From Candidatus Woesearchaeota archaeon (GTDB lineage Archaea > Nanobdellota > Nanobdellia > Woesearchaeales > ARS49), in contig JAHWHZ010000003.1 in NCBI GenBank assembly GCA_019322895.1, positions 124,001-188,000 of the forward strand: a stretch of DNA of 64,000 bases, given 5' to 3'. Made by a program: the position numbers and the translations under genes. Each line of letters starts with the position of its first letter. Within the stretch, counting starts at the first letter, position 1. Shown piece by piece: positions 1 to 7,305 of this stretch. Below the pieces are notes generated by a model, which worked only from the letters and a program-made list of their open reading frames with translations, did no database searches and had not been told where the DNA came from.

Positions 1-619
1 TATCAATGAATTCTTTATGCTCGTATTTGTCCTTGATTTCATTCCATAACTTGTCAACCTGGCATTCAGGGACAGTTGCGTGCTTGCAGATATCGTGGAA
101 GATTATCACTCCGCCTTTCTTCACAAAGGGAGAATACATCTCAAAGTCTTTCTTGACACCTTCATAAGTGTGGTCGCCGTCAATGAACAATACATCAATC
201 TGCTTGTCTTTTAGCCTGTCAAGCAGGTCTTTTTTTGTGGCTTCGTCATGAGAATCTTTTGGAATCAAGAAAAGAGTCTGGCCTATTTTTGCATAAGTCT
301 TGAAAATGTGTGCATCACTTGGATCATAACCTCCTCCAAAAGGCCCGCCTGGCAGATCAATGCTTATTATGTGCGCATCTGCAGGAGCTGTCTGGCATAA
401 TGCAAAGAATGTTCCCCCTCCTGCTGTTCCAATCTCAACAACAGTATTCATCTGCCTGCCTTGAAGAAATTCCAATAACCCATGAAGTTCAGACAATTTC
501 TGCATAGCTCCTCTGTTCATAGCCCCTTTTGCTATCTGCATGGCAGAAGAATCGTCTGAAAATATCTGCTCGCCTAGGTTGATCTCTTCTGTGTATGAGA
601 ATTCTATTTTGTCATCCAT
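1..619 (-). CDS. class I SAM-dependent methyltransferase (3' end outside window)
   Basis: The gene reads leftward off the window edge, so 206 codons of the N-terminal part are seen. Residues 60-72 hold a SAM-binding motif I (VVEIGTAGGGT), followed by a second acidic strand (IISIDLP) and the DGDHTYEGVKKDF segment at about 148-159 typical of the MTase_24 / cephalosporin-hydroxylase-like family. The protein presumably methylates a small molecule or sugar; the substrate cannot be told. A TATA element (CATATAAATC) lies about 25 bases before the ATG at 617-619, consistent with a leaderless transcript. The fold is secure, the substrate unknown. Confidence 0.8.
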   Translation of the reverse strand, partial: MDDKIEFSYTEEINLGEQIFSDDSSAMQIAKGAMNRGAMQKLSELHGLLEFLQGRQMNTVVEIGTAGGGTFFALCQTAPADAHIISIDLPGGPFGGGYDPSDAHIFKTYAKIGQTLFLIPKDSHDEATKKDLLDRLKDKQIDVLFIDGDHTYEGVKKDFEMYSPFVKKGGVIIFHDICKHATVPECQVDKLWNEIKDKYEHKEFID

Positions 620-654
620 AGCAGAGCAGAATAAGAGACGATTTATATGTTTTG

Positions 655-894
655 CTATTTATTGAGGCCAAGCTTTTTCCTCACCCATTTGAACCAATGC
701 ACCCTGTCAACAATAAGCTCGCCCAGCGCTGCAAATGGAACAGTAACTAATAATACTATCAAGAAGACCTGCGGTGTTATCTTTGCATCTGTGGCAAACC
801 ATATTGCAACAATATCCTCAACTATACCTAATGCTATGCCGAATATCAGGAATTCAAAGAAAACTTCTAGGCGCTTTCTTCTTGCCTTGTTCAT
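655..894 (-). CDS. small two-helix membrane protein, unknown function
   Basis: An 80-residue protein beginning MNKARRKRLEVF. It has a basic N-terminus, two hydrophobic segments (about residues 12-35 and 44-68) and a basic C-terminus. An ATG 15 bases upstream (907-909) is in frame, but a TATA element at 916-927 sits only 8 bases before it and about 25 before the ATG at 894, so the latter fits a leaderless start. The same TATA element appears to serve the divergent OB-fold gene. No family was recognised. Confidence 0.6.
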   Translation of the reverse strand: MNKARRKRLEVFFEFLIFGIALGIVEDIVAIWFATDAKITPQVFLIVLLVTVPFAALGELIVDRVHWFKWVRKKLGLNK

Positions 895-952
895 ACAGCC
901 AATTTTCATTATAGAGTATTTAAATTTTACTCAAAAGGGGAAAATGTTTTAA

Positions 953-1297
953 ATGAGCACAAAATCCAAAGGTGATATCAGTAACGAGGTTGATAAAATG
1001 AAAGTAAATGAACTGAAAGACAAGACAAAGGTTGACGAGCTAACACTTAAGATAACTGCTAAAGAAGAGCCAAAGGATGTTCGCGGCGGAACACTCAAGA
1101 TGTGCAACTGCACAGGAGAGGACGAAACCGGTTCTGTCACAGTCACATTATGGCAGGCAGATGTTGACAAGGTCAATGTCGGTGATACAATCAAGATAAC
1201 AGGCGGATGGTCGCAGATGTATCAGGACAAGCTGCAGGTCTCTTCAGGAAGATTCGGCAAATTAGAGGTTGTCGGCAAGGAAGAAGCTGCTGAATAA
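953..1297 (+). CDS. OB-fold single-stranded nucleic-acid-binding protein (RPA-like)
   Basis: A 114-residue protein containing one OB-fold of the archaeal RPA/SSB type. It has the signature order KVDELTLKITAKEE, RGGTLKMCNCTGEDETGSVTVTLW, VGDTIKITGGW and LQVSSGRFGKLE. It probably binds single-stranded DNA or RNA as a small subunit or stand-alone SSB. An internal ATG at 998 preceded by a ribosome-site-like GAGGTTGAT could be the true start and would remove 15 poorly ordered residues. T-rich DNA follows the stop. Family assignment is good; the partner is unknown. Confidence 0.75.
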   Translation: MSTKSKGDISNEVDKMKVNELKDKTKVDELTLKITAKEEPKDVRGGTLKMCNCTGEDETGSVTVTLWQADVDKVNVGDTIKITGGWSQMYQDKLQVSSGRFGKLEVVGKEEAAE

Positions 1298-1314
1298 TTT
1301 TTATTTTTTAATTT
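1297..1314 (+). terminator. T-rich archaeal terminator
   Basis: Runs of T interrupted by single A residues follow the OB-fold gene stop directly, as at many archaeal intrinsic terminators. No hairpin is evident. Confidence 0.35.
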
Positions 1315-1370
1315 GCCTTTAGAGGCGCTCTAACCAGCGAATTCTGCGTTTTACTTAAATAAACCGAAAA

Positions 1371-1424
1371 CTTTAAATAGTATTATGAATATATATTCAT
1401 TATTATATACTGAATTATGATTCA
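1371..1424 (+). promoter_or_regulatory. promoter with two TGAAT-N4-ATTCA operators for the metal/redox operon
   Basis: A TATA element (ACTTTAAATAG, 1371-1381) is followed by two inverted-repeat 14-mers, TGAATATATATTCA at 1386-1399 and TGAATTATGATTCA at 1411-1424. Both have the form TGAAT-N4-ATTCA and their centres are 25 bases apart. They overlap or follow the expected transcription start, where an archaeal repressor would block polymerase. A GGGAGG ribosome site follows, then the ATG at 1460. The DUF134 helix-turn-helix protein of the same operon is one candidate ligand-dependent regulator (inference). Confidence 0.6.
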
Positions 1425-1459
1425 AATCGACCAAAGAGTTGGTTTGGGAGGAAAACAAA

Positions 1460-1885
1460 ATGCCATATGGAGATGGAACAGGTCCTGATGGAATAGGACC
1501 AATGACTGGAAGAGGCGCAGGATATTGCGCAGGCTATGATAGCCCTGGCTTTACAAGAGGAATGCCAAGAGGAGGCCGTGGAAGAGGCTTTGGTAGAGGC
1601 CGAGGCTATGGAAGAGGAATGGGCCGTGGAAGAGGCTTTGGTTTTGGAAGAGGATTCTTTGGCTTTGCCAGAGGACTTGGAAGAAGCCTTTTCGGCTATA
1701 GAAGACAAGCATACGGGCCGGCATATGCAGAACCTGCATGGGAGCCGTATGCAGAGCCGACAAAAGAAGAGCAAAAAGCAATGATGGAAAACGAAGCAAA
1801 AGCAATTGAAGAAGAGCAAAAAGCTTTAAAAGAAGAACTGGAATACATTAAAAAGAAACTAGCAGAAATGAACAAAAAGAGGTAA
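1460..1885 (+). CDS. DUF5320-like glycine/arginine-rich protein
   Basis: A 141-residue protein. It opens with MPYGDGTGPDGIGPMTGRG and GYCAG, the hallmark N-terminus of DUF5320 proteins found beside NifX-like and MinD-like genes. A central Gly/Arg-rich tract (FGRGRGYGRGMGRGRGF) leads to a C-terminal Glu/Lys coiled coil (about 100-140). An upstream in-frame start at 1439 exists, but the GGGAGG site 9 bases before 1460 and the conserved MPxGDGTGP opening favour 1460. It is the first gene of the operon. Function unknown; association with metal-cluster proteins is known for the family. Confidence 0.75.
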   Translation: MPYGDGTGPDGIGPMTGRGAGYCAGYDSPGFTRGMPRGGRGRGFGRGRGYGRGMGRGRGFGFGRGFFGFARGLGRSLFGYRRQAYGPAYAEPAWEPYAEPTKEEQKAMMENEAKAIEEEQKALKEELEYIKKKLAEMNKKR

Positions 1886-1886
1886 A

Positions 1887-2312
1887 ATGCAAAAAGCCAG
1901 TTTTAAGGAAGCAGTCTTCAAGTCAGCTAAAGCCCTTTGGCATGCTTTGCCAATACTGGCAGGAGTCATGCTTCTTGTATCCTTGGCAAATACACTGATA
2001 CCAAAACAGGCATATGCACAGCTCTTTTTCAAGAACATTCTGCTTGACTCATTCATCGGCAGTGCAGTAGGCAGTGTGCTTGCAGGCAGCCCCATAACCA
2101 GCTATATAATAGGCGGTGAACTGCTTGTCCAAGGAATAAGCATGACTGCAGTCACGGCATTTATTGTAGCATGGGTCACTGTAGGAATCGTGCAGCTGCC
2201 TGCAGAAGCAATGATGCTGGGCAAGAAATTTGCAATAACCAGAAACATCTGCGCATTTTTATTTTCCATTATTGTTGCAATAATAACAACTGCAATCATA
2301 GGTGCAATATGA
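1887..2312 (+). CDS. permease, N-terminal half (DUF318/ArsP-like), split
   Basis: A 141-residue integral membrane protein with about four hydrophobic segments. It contains the VLAGSPITSYIIGGELL motif typical of one half of DUF318/ArsP-type permeases. It starts one base after the DUF5320 stop and overlaps the next gene by ATGA. The two genes together would make one full permease, so the pair looks like a natural split or a heterodimer. The substrate may be a metalloid or metal ion, from family and context only. Confidence 0.65.
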   Translation: MQKASFKEAVFKSAKALWHALPILAGVMLLVSLANTLIPKQAYAQLFFKNILLDSFIGSAVGSVLAGSPITSYIIGGELLVQGISMTAVTAFIVAWVTVGIVQLPAEAMMLGKKFAITRNICAFLFSIIVAIITTAIIGAI

Positions 2313-2815
2313 CAGGCAAAAAAACCAGCAAAACAGGATGGTATTTTCTGCTTGCTGTAATTGCGCTTTATCTTATCGTAGGATTACTGAAACCAGAATC
2401 TATACTGCCCAGCCTGAATTTTTTCTGGCAGATTATTAAACAGATATTTTGGGTTTTTATTATTGTATTTGTGTTGTTTGTGATAATCAACTACTTCATA
2501 CAACCAAAACAGGTAGTAAAATATCTGGGGAAAAAAGCAGGCGTGAAAGGATGGCTGATGGCAATCATAGGCGGAATAATCTCCATAGGTCCGCCCTACA
2601 TGTGGTATCCGTTACTGAAAGAGATGCGTAAGCACGGCACAAGAAACGGCCTGCTGGTAGCTTTTCTCTATAACTGGGCAGTAAAACCCGCCTTGCTGCC
2701 TTTATTAATATTTTATTTTGGCTGGATTTTTACAATTGTGCTGACAATAGTGATGATGGTAATGTCAATAATTCAAGGACTACTTGTAGAAAAGCTCCTG
2801 GAAATAGAAAAATGA
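2309..2815 (+). CDS. permease, second half (DUF318/ArsP-like)
   Basis: A 168-residue membrane protein with a basic N-terminus and four to five hydrophobic helices. The central segment IIGGIISIGPPYMWYPLLKE corresponds to the second repeat motif of DUF318 permeases. The ATG at 2309 overlaps the TGA of the preceding half, implying translational coupling. A longer reading frame from 2171 overlaps the previous gene out of frame and is not used. It is probably the obligatory partner of the gene before it. Confidence 0.65.
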   Translation: MTGKKTSKTGWYFLLAVIALYLIVGLLKPESILPSLNFFWQIIKQIFWVFIIVFVLFVIINYFIQPKQVVKYLGKKAGVKGWLMAIIGGIISIGPPYMWYPLLKEMRKHGTRNGLLVAFLYNWAVKPALLPLLIFYFGWIFTIVLTIVMMVMSIIQGLLVEKLLEIEK

Positions 2816-2852
2816 AAAAATTTAAAATAATCAAAGATAAGAGGAGAAACAG

Positions 2853-3341
2853 ATGCCAAGACCAAGACTTCATAGAAGGATAAGATTCTGGCCAGGAGTC
2901 ACGCACTTCAAGCCGGCAGGAGTGCGGCTTGCAGAACTGCATGAAGTGGTGCTTACGATGGGAGAATTTGAAGCGATACGATTATGTGATCTTGAGGATA
3001 CTAGCCAAAAAGATGCGGCAAAAAAGATGAATGTGTCACAGCCGACACTACAAAGAGTGCTTGCATCTGCAAGAAAAAAGATAGCAGATGCACTTGCAAA
3101 TGGAAAATCAATAAGAATTGAAGGAGGCGAATATAAAATGGTAGCACCAAGAGGACAAGGAAGAGGTCTTAGAAGAGGCATGGGCCCGGGAATGGGCAGA
3201 GGAAGAATGGGAGGCATGGCAGCAGGACCTGCAGGAGAATGCATTTGCCCTAACTGCGGAGAAAGAGTGCCGCACCAGAGAGGAATCCCTTGCACAGAAA
3301 GAAAATGCCCAAAATGCGGGGCAATGATGACAAGAGGTTAA
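2853..3341 (+). CDS. DUF134-family helix-turn-helix protein with C-terminal zinc ribbon
   Basis: A 162-residue protein. The N-terminal MPRPRLHRRIRF, EFEAIRLCDLEDTSQKDAAKKM and VSQPTLQRVLASARKK segments match DUF134, a sigma-region-4-like DNA-binding family often next to NifX-type genes. A Gly/Arg/Met-rich linker follows, then four Cys pairs or near pairs (CICPNCGERV, PCTERKCPKCG) that should hold zinc. GAGGAG precedes the ATG. It is the best candidate regulator of this operon, possibly acting on the TGAAT-N4-ATTCA sites (inference). Confidence 0.85.
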   Translation: MPRPRLHRRIRFWPGVTHFKPAGVRLAELHEVVLTMGEFEAIRLCDLEDTSQKDAAKKMNVSQPTLQRVLASARKKIADALANGKSIRIEGGEYKMVAPRGQGRGLRRGMGPGMGRGRMGGMAAGPAGECICPNCGERVPHQRGIPCTERKCPKCGAMMTRG

Positions 3342-3346
3342 AAAAA

Positions 3347-3787
3347 ATGAAGATAGCAATAAGCTCAAGCGGCGAAAATCTTGACAGCCCTATTGACCCA
3401 AGATTCGGAAGATGTCCTTTTTTCATGATTGTTGAAATTGAGGACAAGAAAATAAAGGACAGTAATGCGATAAACAATACTGCGATGATGCAGGGCGGAG
3501 GAGCTGGCATAACTGCAGCGCAGGTTGTAGGCAATGCGGGTGCAGAAGCAGTAATTGCAGTAAACTATGGTCCCAGAGCATTCGGAGTTCTTTCAGAATT
3601 AGGTATTGAAATGTATCAAGGAGTGCAGGGCACAGTAAAGGAAAATGTGCAGCAATTAATTGAAGGAAAACTTAAAAAGCTTGAAGCAGCAACAGGACCT
3701 ATGGGAATGGGACCAAAACCCGGCATGGGTCCAGGTGGTGGCCGGGGCCAAGGACCAGGCAGAGGACAAGGAAGAGGAAACATGTAA
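3347..3787 (+). CDS. NifX/NifB-type dinitrogenase cofactor-domain protein
   Basis: A 146-residue protein. The start MKIAISSSGENLDSPIDPRFG and RCPFFMIVEIE, AGITAAQVVGNAGAEAVI and GPRAFGVLSELGIEMYQG are the conserved blocks of the dinitrogenase iron-molybdenum cofactor (NifX/YjiC-like) domain, which binds metal clusters or intermediates. A Gly/Met/Pro-rich tail follows. The ATG at 3347 sits five bases after the DUF134 stop. No nitrogenase genes are visible, so a non-nitrogenase metal or cluster carrier role is likelier. Confidence 0.85.
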   Translation: MKIAISSSGENLDSPIDPRFGRCPFFMIVEIEDKKIKDSNAINNTAMMQGGGAGITAAQVVGNAGAEAVIAVNYGPRAFGVLSELGIEMYQGVQGTVKENVQQLIEGKLKKLEAATGPMGMGPKPGMGPGGGRGQGPGRGQGRGNM

Positions 3788-5031
3788 TGAAAGACAAAAA
3801 AGAACTAAAGGAAGGGCAAAAAGCAGCACTATTGTCTATGCTTGTATCTTTTATACTGGCAGTATTGAAAGCAACAGTCGGCTTTTACTCAGGCGCAGTC
3901 GTGCTTATAACAGATGCGCTTGACTCTGCAGCAGATATCATAGCAAGCTTTGCAGCATATTTCGGGCTAAAACTCTCCAGCAAGAAACCCACTGAAAAAT
4001 TTCCATACGGGTTCTATAAAGCAGAGAACCTTGCTTCATTAGTGATATCTGGATTTATTATATACGCGGCAATAAGATTGCTTATTGAAGGATACCAACG
4101 GCTGTTCATACTGCCACAGCTGTCATATCCGATACTAACACTTGCAACTGCAATTGTCTCTGGCATTGTTGCCTTGATTATATCAATCTATCTGAAAAAC
4201 AAAGGAAAAAAGATAAATTCAGAGAGCCTGATAGCGAACAGCAAGGACCGGCTGAAAGACGTGTTTGCGGCAATCGCAATATTCGCTGCAATACTCTGCA
4301 CATATTACAAAATACCTTATGTAGAGGGGATAATTACAATAATAATATCCTTGCTGATACTAAAAATAGGATTAGAAACAGTCAAGGATGCAGTTTTTGC
4401 ATTGATGGATGTAAGCCCCAGCAAAGATATAGAAGAAAAAATCTGCAAAATACTTGATTCAATGCCCGGAGTGGAAAGCTATACAGGACTGAAATTAAGA
4501 AAAGCCGGCCCTTACATATTCGGAGAGGTCAAGATAAAGATAAGAAAATTTGTCAAAGTAGAAAAAGCACACGAGATAGCAGACAGGATAGAGCAAAAAA
4601 TACAGAAAAAAGCAAAACAAATAGAATCATTCACAATACATACAGAGCCATTCAAACAGGAAAAACAAAAAATAGCAGTGCCTGTAAAAGAAAATAACGG
4701 CCTGAAATCCAAGGTGATGCCGCAGCTTGCAAGAGCAAACTATTTTCTTTTTATGACAATAAACAAAAAGAAAATAATTAAGCACCATATAAAGAAAAAC
4801 CCCTACAAGGGAAAAAAAGTGAGGGCAGGGGTTGCAGTTACGAACTTTTTGCTGAAAGAAAAGATAGATGTGCTGGTTACAAAAGAGATAGGAAAGATAA
4901 TGTTCCACACCCTAAGAGACAATCTGGTGGACGTGTTCAAGACAGATGGCAGGACTGCAAAAGAGATTGGAGAAAGATTCATAGCAGGCAAGCTGAAAAG
5001 ACTTACAAAACCAACAAAGGTGAAAGTATGA
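3787..5031 (+). CDS. cation diffusion facilitator fused to a NifX-like domain
   Basis: A 414-residue fusion. Residues 1-290 are a CDF transporter: six membrane helices, the metal-site pattern ITDALDSAADI in helix 2, FPYGFYKAENLASL after it, DRLKDVFAAIAI in helix 5 and a cytoplasmic ferredoxin-like tail. Residues about 300-414 (KIAVPVKENNGL, YFLFMTINKKK, VTKEIGKIMFHTLRD) are a second NifX-type domain. It probably exports or imports a divalent metal and hands it to or from the NifX module. It overlaps the preceding stop and the following start, so it is tightly coupled. Confidence 0.85.
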   Translation: MKDKKELKEGQKAALLSMLVSFILAVLKATVGFYSGAVVLITDALDSAADIIASFAAYFGLKLSSKKPTEKFPYGFYKAENLASLVISGFIIYAAIRLLIEGYQRLFILPQLSYPILTLATAIVSGIVALIISIYLKNKGKKINSESLIANSKDRLKDVFAAIAIFAAILCTYYKIPYVEGIITIIISLLILKIGLETVKDAVFALMDVSPSKDIEEKICKILDSMPGVESYTGLKLRKAGPYIFGEVKIKIRKFVKVEKAHEIADRIEQKIQKKAKQIESFTIHTEPFKQEKQKIAVPVKENNGLKSKVMPQLARANYFLFMTINKKKIIKHHIKKNPYKGKKVRAGVAVTNFLLKEKIDVLVTKEIGKIMFHTLRDNLVDVFKTDGRTAKEIGERFIAGKLKRLTKPTKVKV

Positions 5032-5861
5032 GAATAGCAGTTACAGGAGGAAAAGGAGGCACAGGAAAAAGCGCAATAGCAACAGCAATTACAGCGTATC
5101 TTGCTGAGAAAAATAAAGTTATGCTGATAGACCTGGATGCAGACTGCCCAAACGACCACCTGATACTAGATATAGAACGAAGAAAGGAAAAAGATGTTGA
5201 AAGCATGATTCCAGATATTGATTTCAGCAAGTGCATCAAGTGCGGAAAATGCAGCGAGGTGTGCCAATTCAAGGCAATAGTTCATGTCAAGGGGAAAAAG
5301 CCAATTCTTATCCCAGAGCAGTGCAGCGGCTGCGGAGCTTGCAAAATAGCATGCCCTGTTAAGTGCATAGGAGAGACCAAGAAAAAAATAGGCACAATAT
5401 ATTCCGGCAAAAAAGGCAATATAACATTCATCTCAAGCGACCTCAAGCCAGGAGAGCCCGTATCAGAATTTGTGGTAGACGCAGCAAAAGACTTTGCAAA
5501 AACAAAAGAAAAAGAGCAGGACATCATAATAATAGACACTGCAGCAGGAACGCACTGCGACGTCATAAGCGCCTGCACTGGATGCGACCTTGCACTTGCA
5601 GTGACAGAGCCAACTCCTTTAGGAGCACATGACTTAAAGTTGATACTTGATCTTCTAAAGATACTGAAAGTGCCTGCAAAAATAGTGCTAAACAAATCAA
5701 CAGTGGGAGACAAGAGACTGATACAGGACATAGCAAAAGAATACGATGTAGAGATAACAGCAGAAGTGCCTTATGAAAAATCAATAGTAGAAGCATACTC
5801 CAAAGGAGAGCCGATTAAACACAAAAGCATAGAAAAAATTGCAGGTGAACTGGAAAAATGA
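5028..5861 (+). CDS. MinD-superfamily ATPase with inserted 2[4Fe-4S] ferredoxin domain (first copy)
   Basis: A 277-residue P-loop ATPase. The deviant Walker A GGKGGTGKS lies at residues 7-15. An inserted ferredoxin domain at about 64-115 has two cluster motifs (CIKCGKCSEVC and CSGCGACKIAC). DTAAGTHC supplies the Walker B-like/switch region. The family (COG1149) is known beside NifX, DUF134 and DUF5320 genes and is thought to handle iron-sulfur or metal clusters. It forms a pair with the next gene, overlapping it by ATGA; a heterodimer is plausible. Confidence 0.9.
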   Translation: MRIAVTGGKGGTGKSAIATAITAYLAEKNKVMLIDLDADCPNDHLILDIERRKEKDVESMIPDIDFSKCIKCGKCSEVCQFKAIVHVKGKKPILIPEQCSGCGACKIACPVKCIGETKKKIGTIYSGKKGNITFISSDLKPGEPVSEFVVDAAKDFAKTKEKEQDIIIIDTAAGTHCDVISACTGCDLALAVTEPTPLGAHDLKLILDLLKILKVPAKIVLNKSTVGDKRLIQDIAKEYDVEITAEVPYEKSIVEAYSKGEPIKHKSIEKIAGELEK

Positions 5862-6748
5862 AAAGAATAACAGTATTTTCAGGAAAAGGCGGAACAGGGA
5901 AAAGCACAATAAGCTCTTCACTGGCAGTAATGCTCTCAAACAAATATAAAATAATAACAGTGGACTGTGATGTTGATGCTCCAGACCTGGGGCTGTGTTT
6001 TGGGGTGATAGACAAGCATTATGAATGGGAACCAGTACAGACCGGCCAAAAAGCAGAACTTGACGAAAGCAAATGCACACACTGCCAAAAATGCAAAAAC
6101 ATCTGCAGGTTCGGTGCAATACAATGGGATGAGAAAAAGAACCAACCAATATTCAACAGGATGATATGCGAAGGATGCTGGGCCTGCAAGCTGATCTGCC
6201 CTGAACAGGCAATACACATGGTTGACGTTGAAAATGGAAGGATAGGAAATGCGAAAACAAAATACACTTTTCCCATAGTTACCGGCCAGTTAAAGATGGG
6301 AGAGACAGGCTCTGGAAAGATAGTTCTTTTTATCAAGACAAGAGCAGAAAAAATAGCACACAAAGAGCAAACAGACATAATGCTTGTAGATTCTGCTGCA
6401 GGAATCGGCTGTCCAGTGATTGCTTCTATCAATGGCTCTGACTTTGTGCTTGCAGTAACAGAACCAACACCAAGCGCACTAAGCGACCTGAAAAAAGGGC
6501 TGCAGGTAGTAGAGCATTTCCAGATACCATACGGCATGGTAATAAACAAACATGACATAAACCCTGATTTCACCAAAGAAATAGAGAAGTTTGCAAAAGA
6601 AAACAACATTCCTATAATAGGAAAAGTGCCGTATGACAAGGAATTCGTGACTGCATTGGTAAATCTAACACCCGCAGTTGAATGGAACAAGAAGTTTGAG
6701 CAAGTGTTTGAGGAAATGCTTGATAATCTTGAAAAGGCGATAAAATGA
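5858..6748 (+). CDS. MinD-superfamily ATPase with inserted 2[4Fe-4S] ferredoxin domain (second copy)
   Basis: A 296-residue paralogue of the preceding gene. Walker A is GKGGTGKSTI, the ferredoxin insert has CTHCQKCKNIC and CEGCWACKLIC, and DSAAGIGCP is the later nucleotide-binding motif. Each motif is present and intact, so both copies should be active. Start and stop overlap the neighbours. The pairing of two such ATPases is a known arrangement in archaea and anaerobic bacteria; the actual cargo is not established. Confidence 0.9.
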   Translation: MKRITVFSGKGGTGKSTISSSLAVMLSNKYKIITVDCDVDAPDLGLCFGVIDKHYEWEPVQTGQKAELDESKCTHCQKCKNICRFGAIQWDEKKNQPIFNRMICEGCWACKLICPEQAIHMVDVENGRIGNAKTKYTFPIVTGQLKMGETGSGKIVLFIKTRAEKIAHKEQTDIMLVDSAAGIGCPVIASINGSDFVLAVTEPTPSALSDLKKGLQVVEHFQIPYGMVINKHDINPDFTKEIEKFAKENNIPIIGKVPYDKEFVTALVNLTPAVEWNKKFEQVFEEMLDNLEKAIK

Positions 6749-7083
6749 CCAAAATAGACGCATCAGAATACGGCTGGATAAAGATAGACGGCAAGACATA
6801 TAATCATGATGTATACATACTGCCATCCGGCAAAGTTGAACAGAGAGAATACGGTCACACATTCACAAAAGAGCAGATAGAACACTTGCTTGAAGAAAAG
6901 CCAGAAGCAGTTGTAGTAGGCCAAGGAACATCTGGAATGGCAAAGCTAAGTGAAGACGCAAAAAAGCTTTTAGAGAAAGCAAAAGTAAAGGTTCGCGCAG
7001 ACTGGACACCGAGAATACATGACACTTTTAACAAGCTTGCCAAAGAAAAGAAAACAGCGGCAATAATACATGTCACTTGCTGA
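6745..7083 (+). CDS. Mth938-like domain protein
   Basis: A 112-residue soluble protein with the blocks YGWIKIDGKTYNHDVYI, PEAVVVGQGTSGMAKLS and TAAIIHVTC, matching the COG1504/Mth938 (AAMDC-like) family of small alpha/beta proteins of unknown biochemical role. It overlaps the preceding ATPase by four bases and keeps the operon continuous. The terminal Cys is a family feature and could bind a metal or thiol, which is inference. Confidence 0.8.
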   Translation: MTKIDASEYGWIKIDGKTYNHDVYILPSGKVEQREYGHTFTKEQIEHLLEEKPEAVVVGQGTSGMAKLSEDAKKLLEKAKVKVRADWTPRIHDTFNKLAKEKKTAAIIHVTC

Positions 7084-7093
7084 GGGGATTTAA

Positions 7094-7297
7094 ATGGGAT
7101 TTTTTTCATTCTTAACAAAAAGAAAACAGCTGAAATGCGACTGGTGCGGGCAGGAACTGGAAACGCCAAGATATACAAAGCAAGCAGGCAGCAAAACATA
7201 CAATTTCTGTTCAGAATCCTGCAAAAAAAGTTTCAGGAAATCAGGCAAAGGAAAGGCCTGCAGGACAAGCTGCCCAACCTGCCCTTTTAGCAGGTAA
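7094..7297 (+). CDS. TRASH/YHS-like small zinc-binding protein
   Basis: A 67-residue protein with CDWCGQELETP, then FCSESCKKSF, spaced as in TRASH/MYM-type treble-clef zinc fingers, and a Cys-rich tail (CRTSCPTCPF). TRASH domains are known metal sensors or chaperones, which fits the metal-handling operon it closes. AGGGGATTTAAATG gives a ribosome site directly before the start. Confidence 0.7.
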   Translation: MGFFSFLTKRKQLKCDWCGQELETPRYTKQAGSKTYNFCSESCKKSFRKSGKGKACRTSCPTCPFSR

Positions 7298-7305
7298 GAA
7301 CTGTC

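Noticed and set aside
1415..1819. Minus-strand frame of 134 codons opposite the DUF5320-like gene
   Set aside because: Ser/Cys/Phe-rich composition arises from the complementary strand of a Gly/Arg/Glu-rich gene; no start signals.
2171..2308. Upstream extension of the second permease half
   Set aside because: It lies out of frame inside the preceding gene and is Cys/Asn-rich nonsense; the ATGA overlap at 2309 is the natural start.
3347..6748. Nitrogenase cofactor biosynthesis locus
   Set aside because: NifX-like and MinD-ferredoxin genes alone do not imply nitrogen fixation; no nifHDK or nifB is present.
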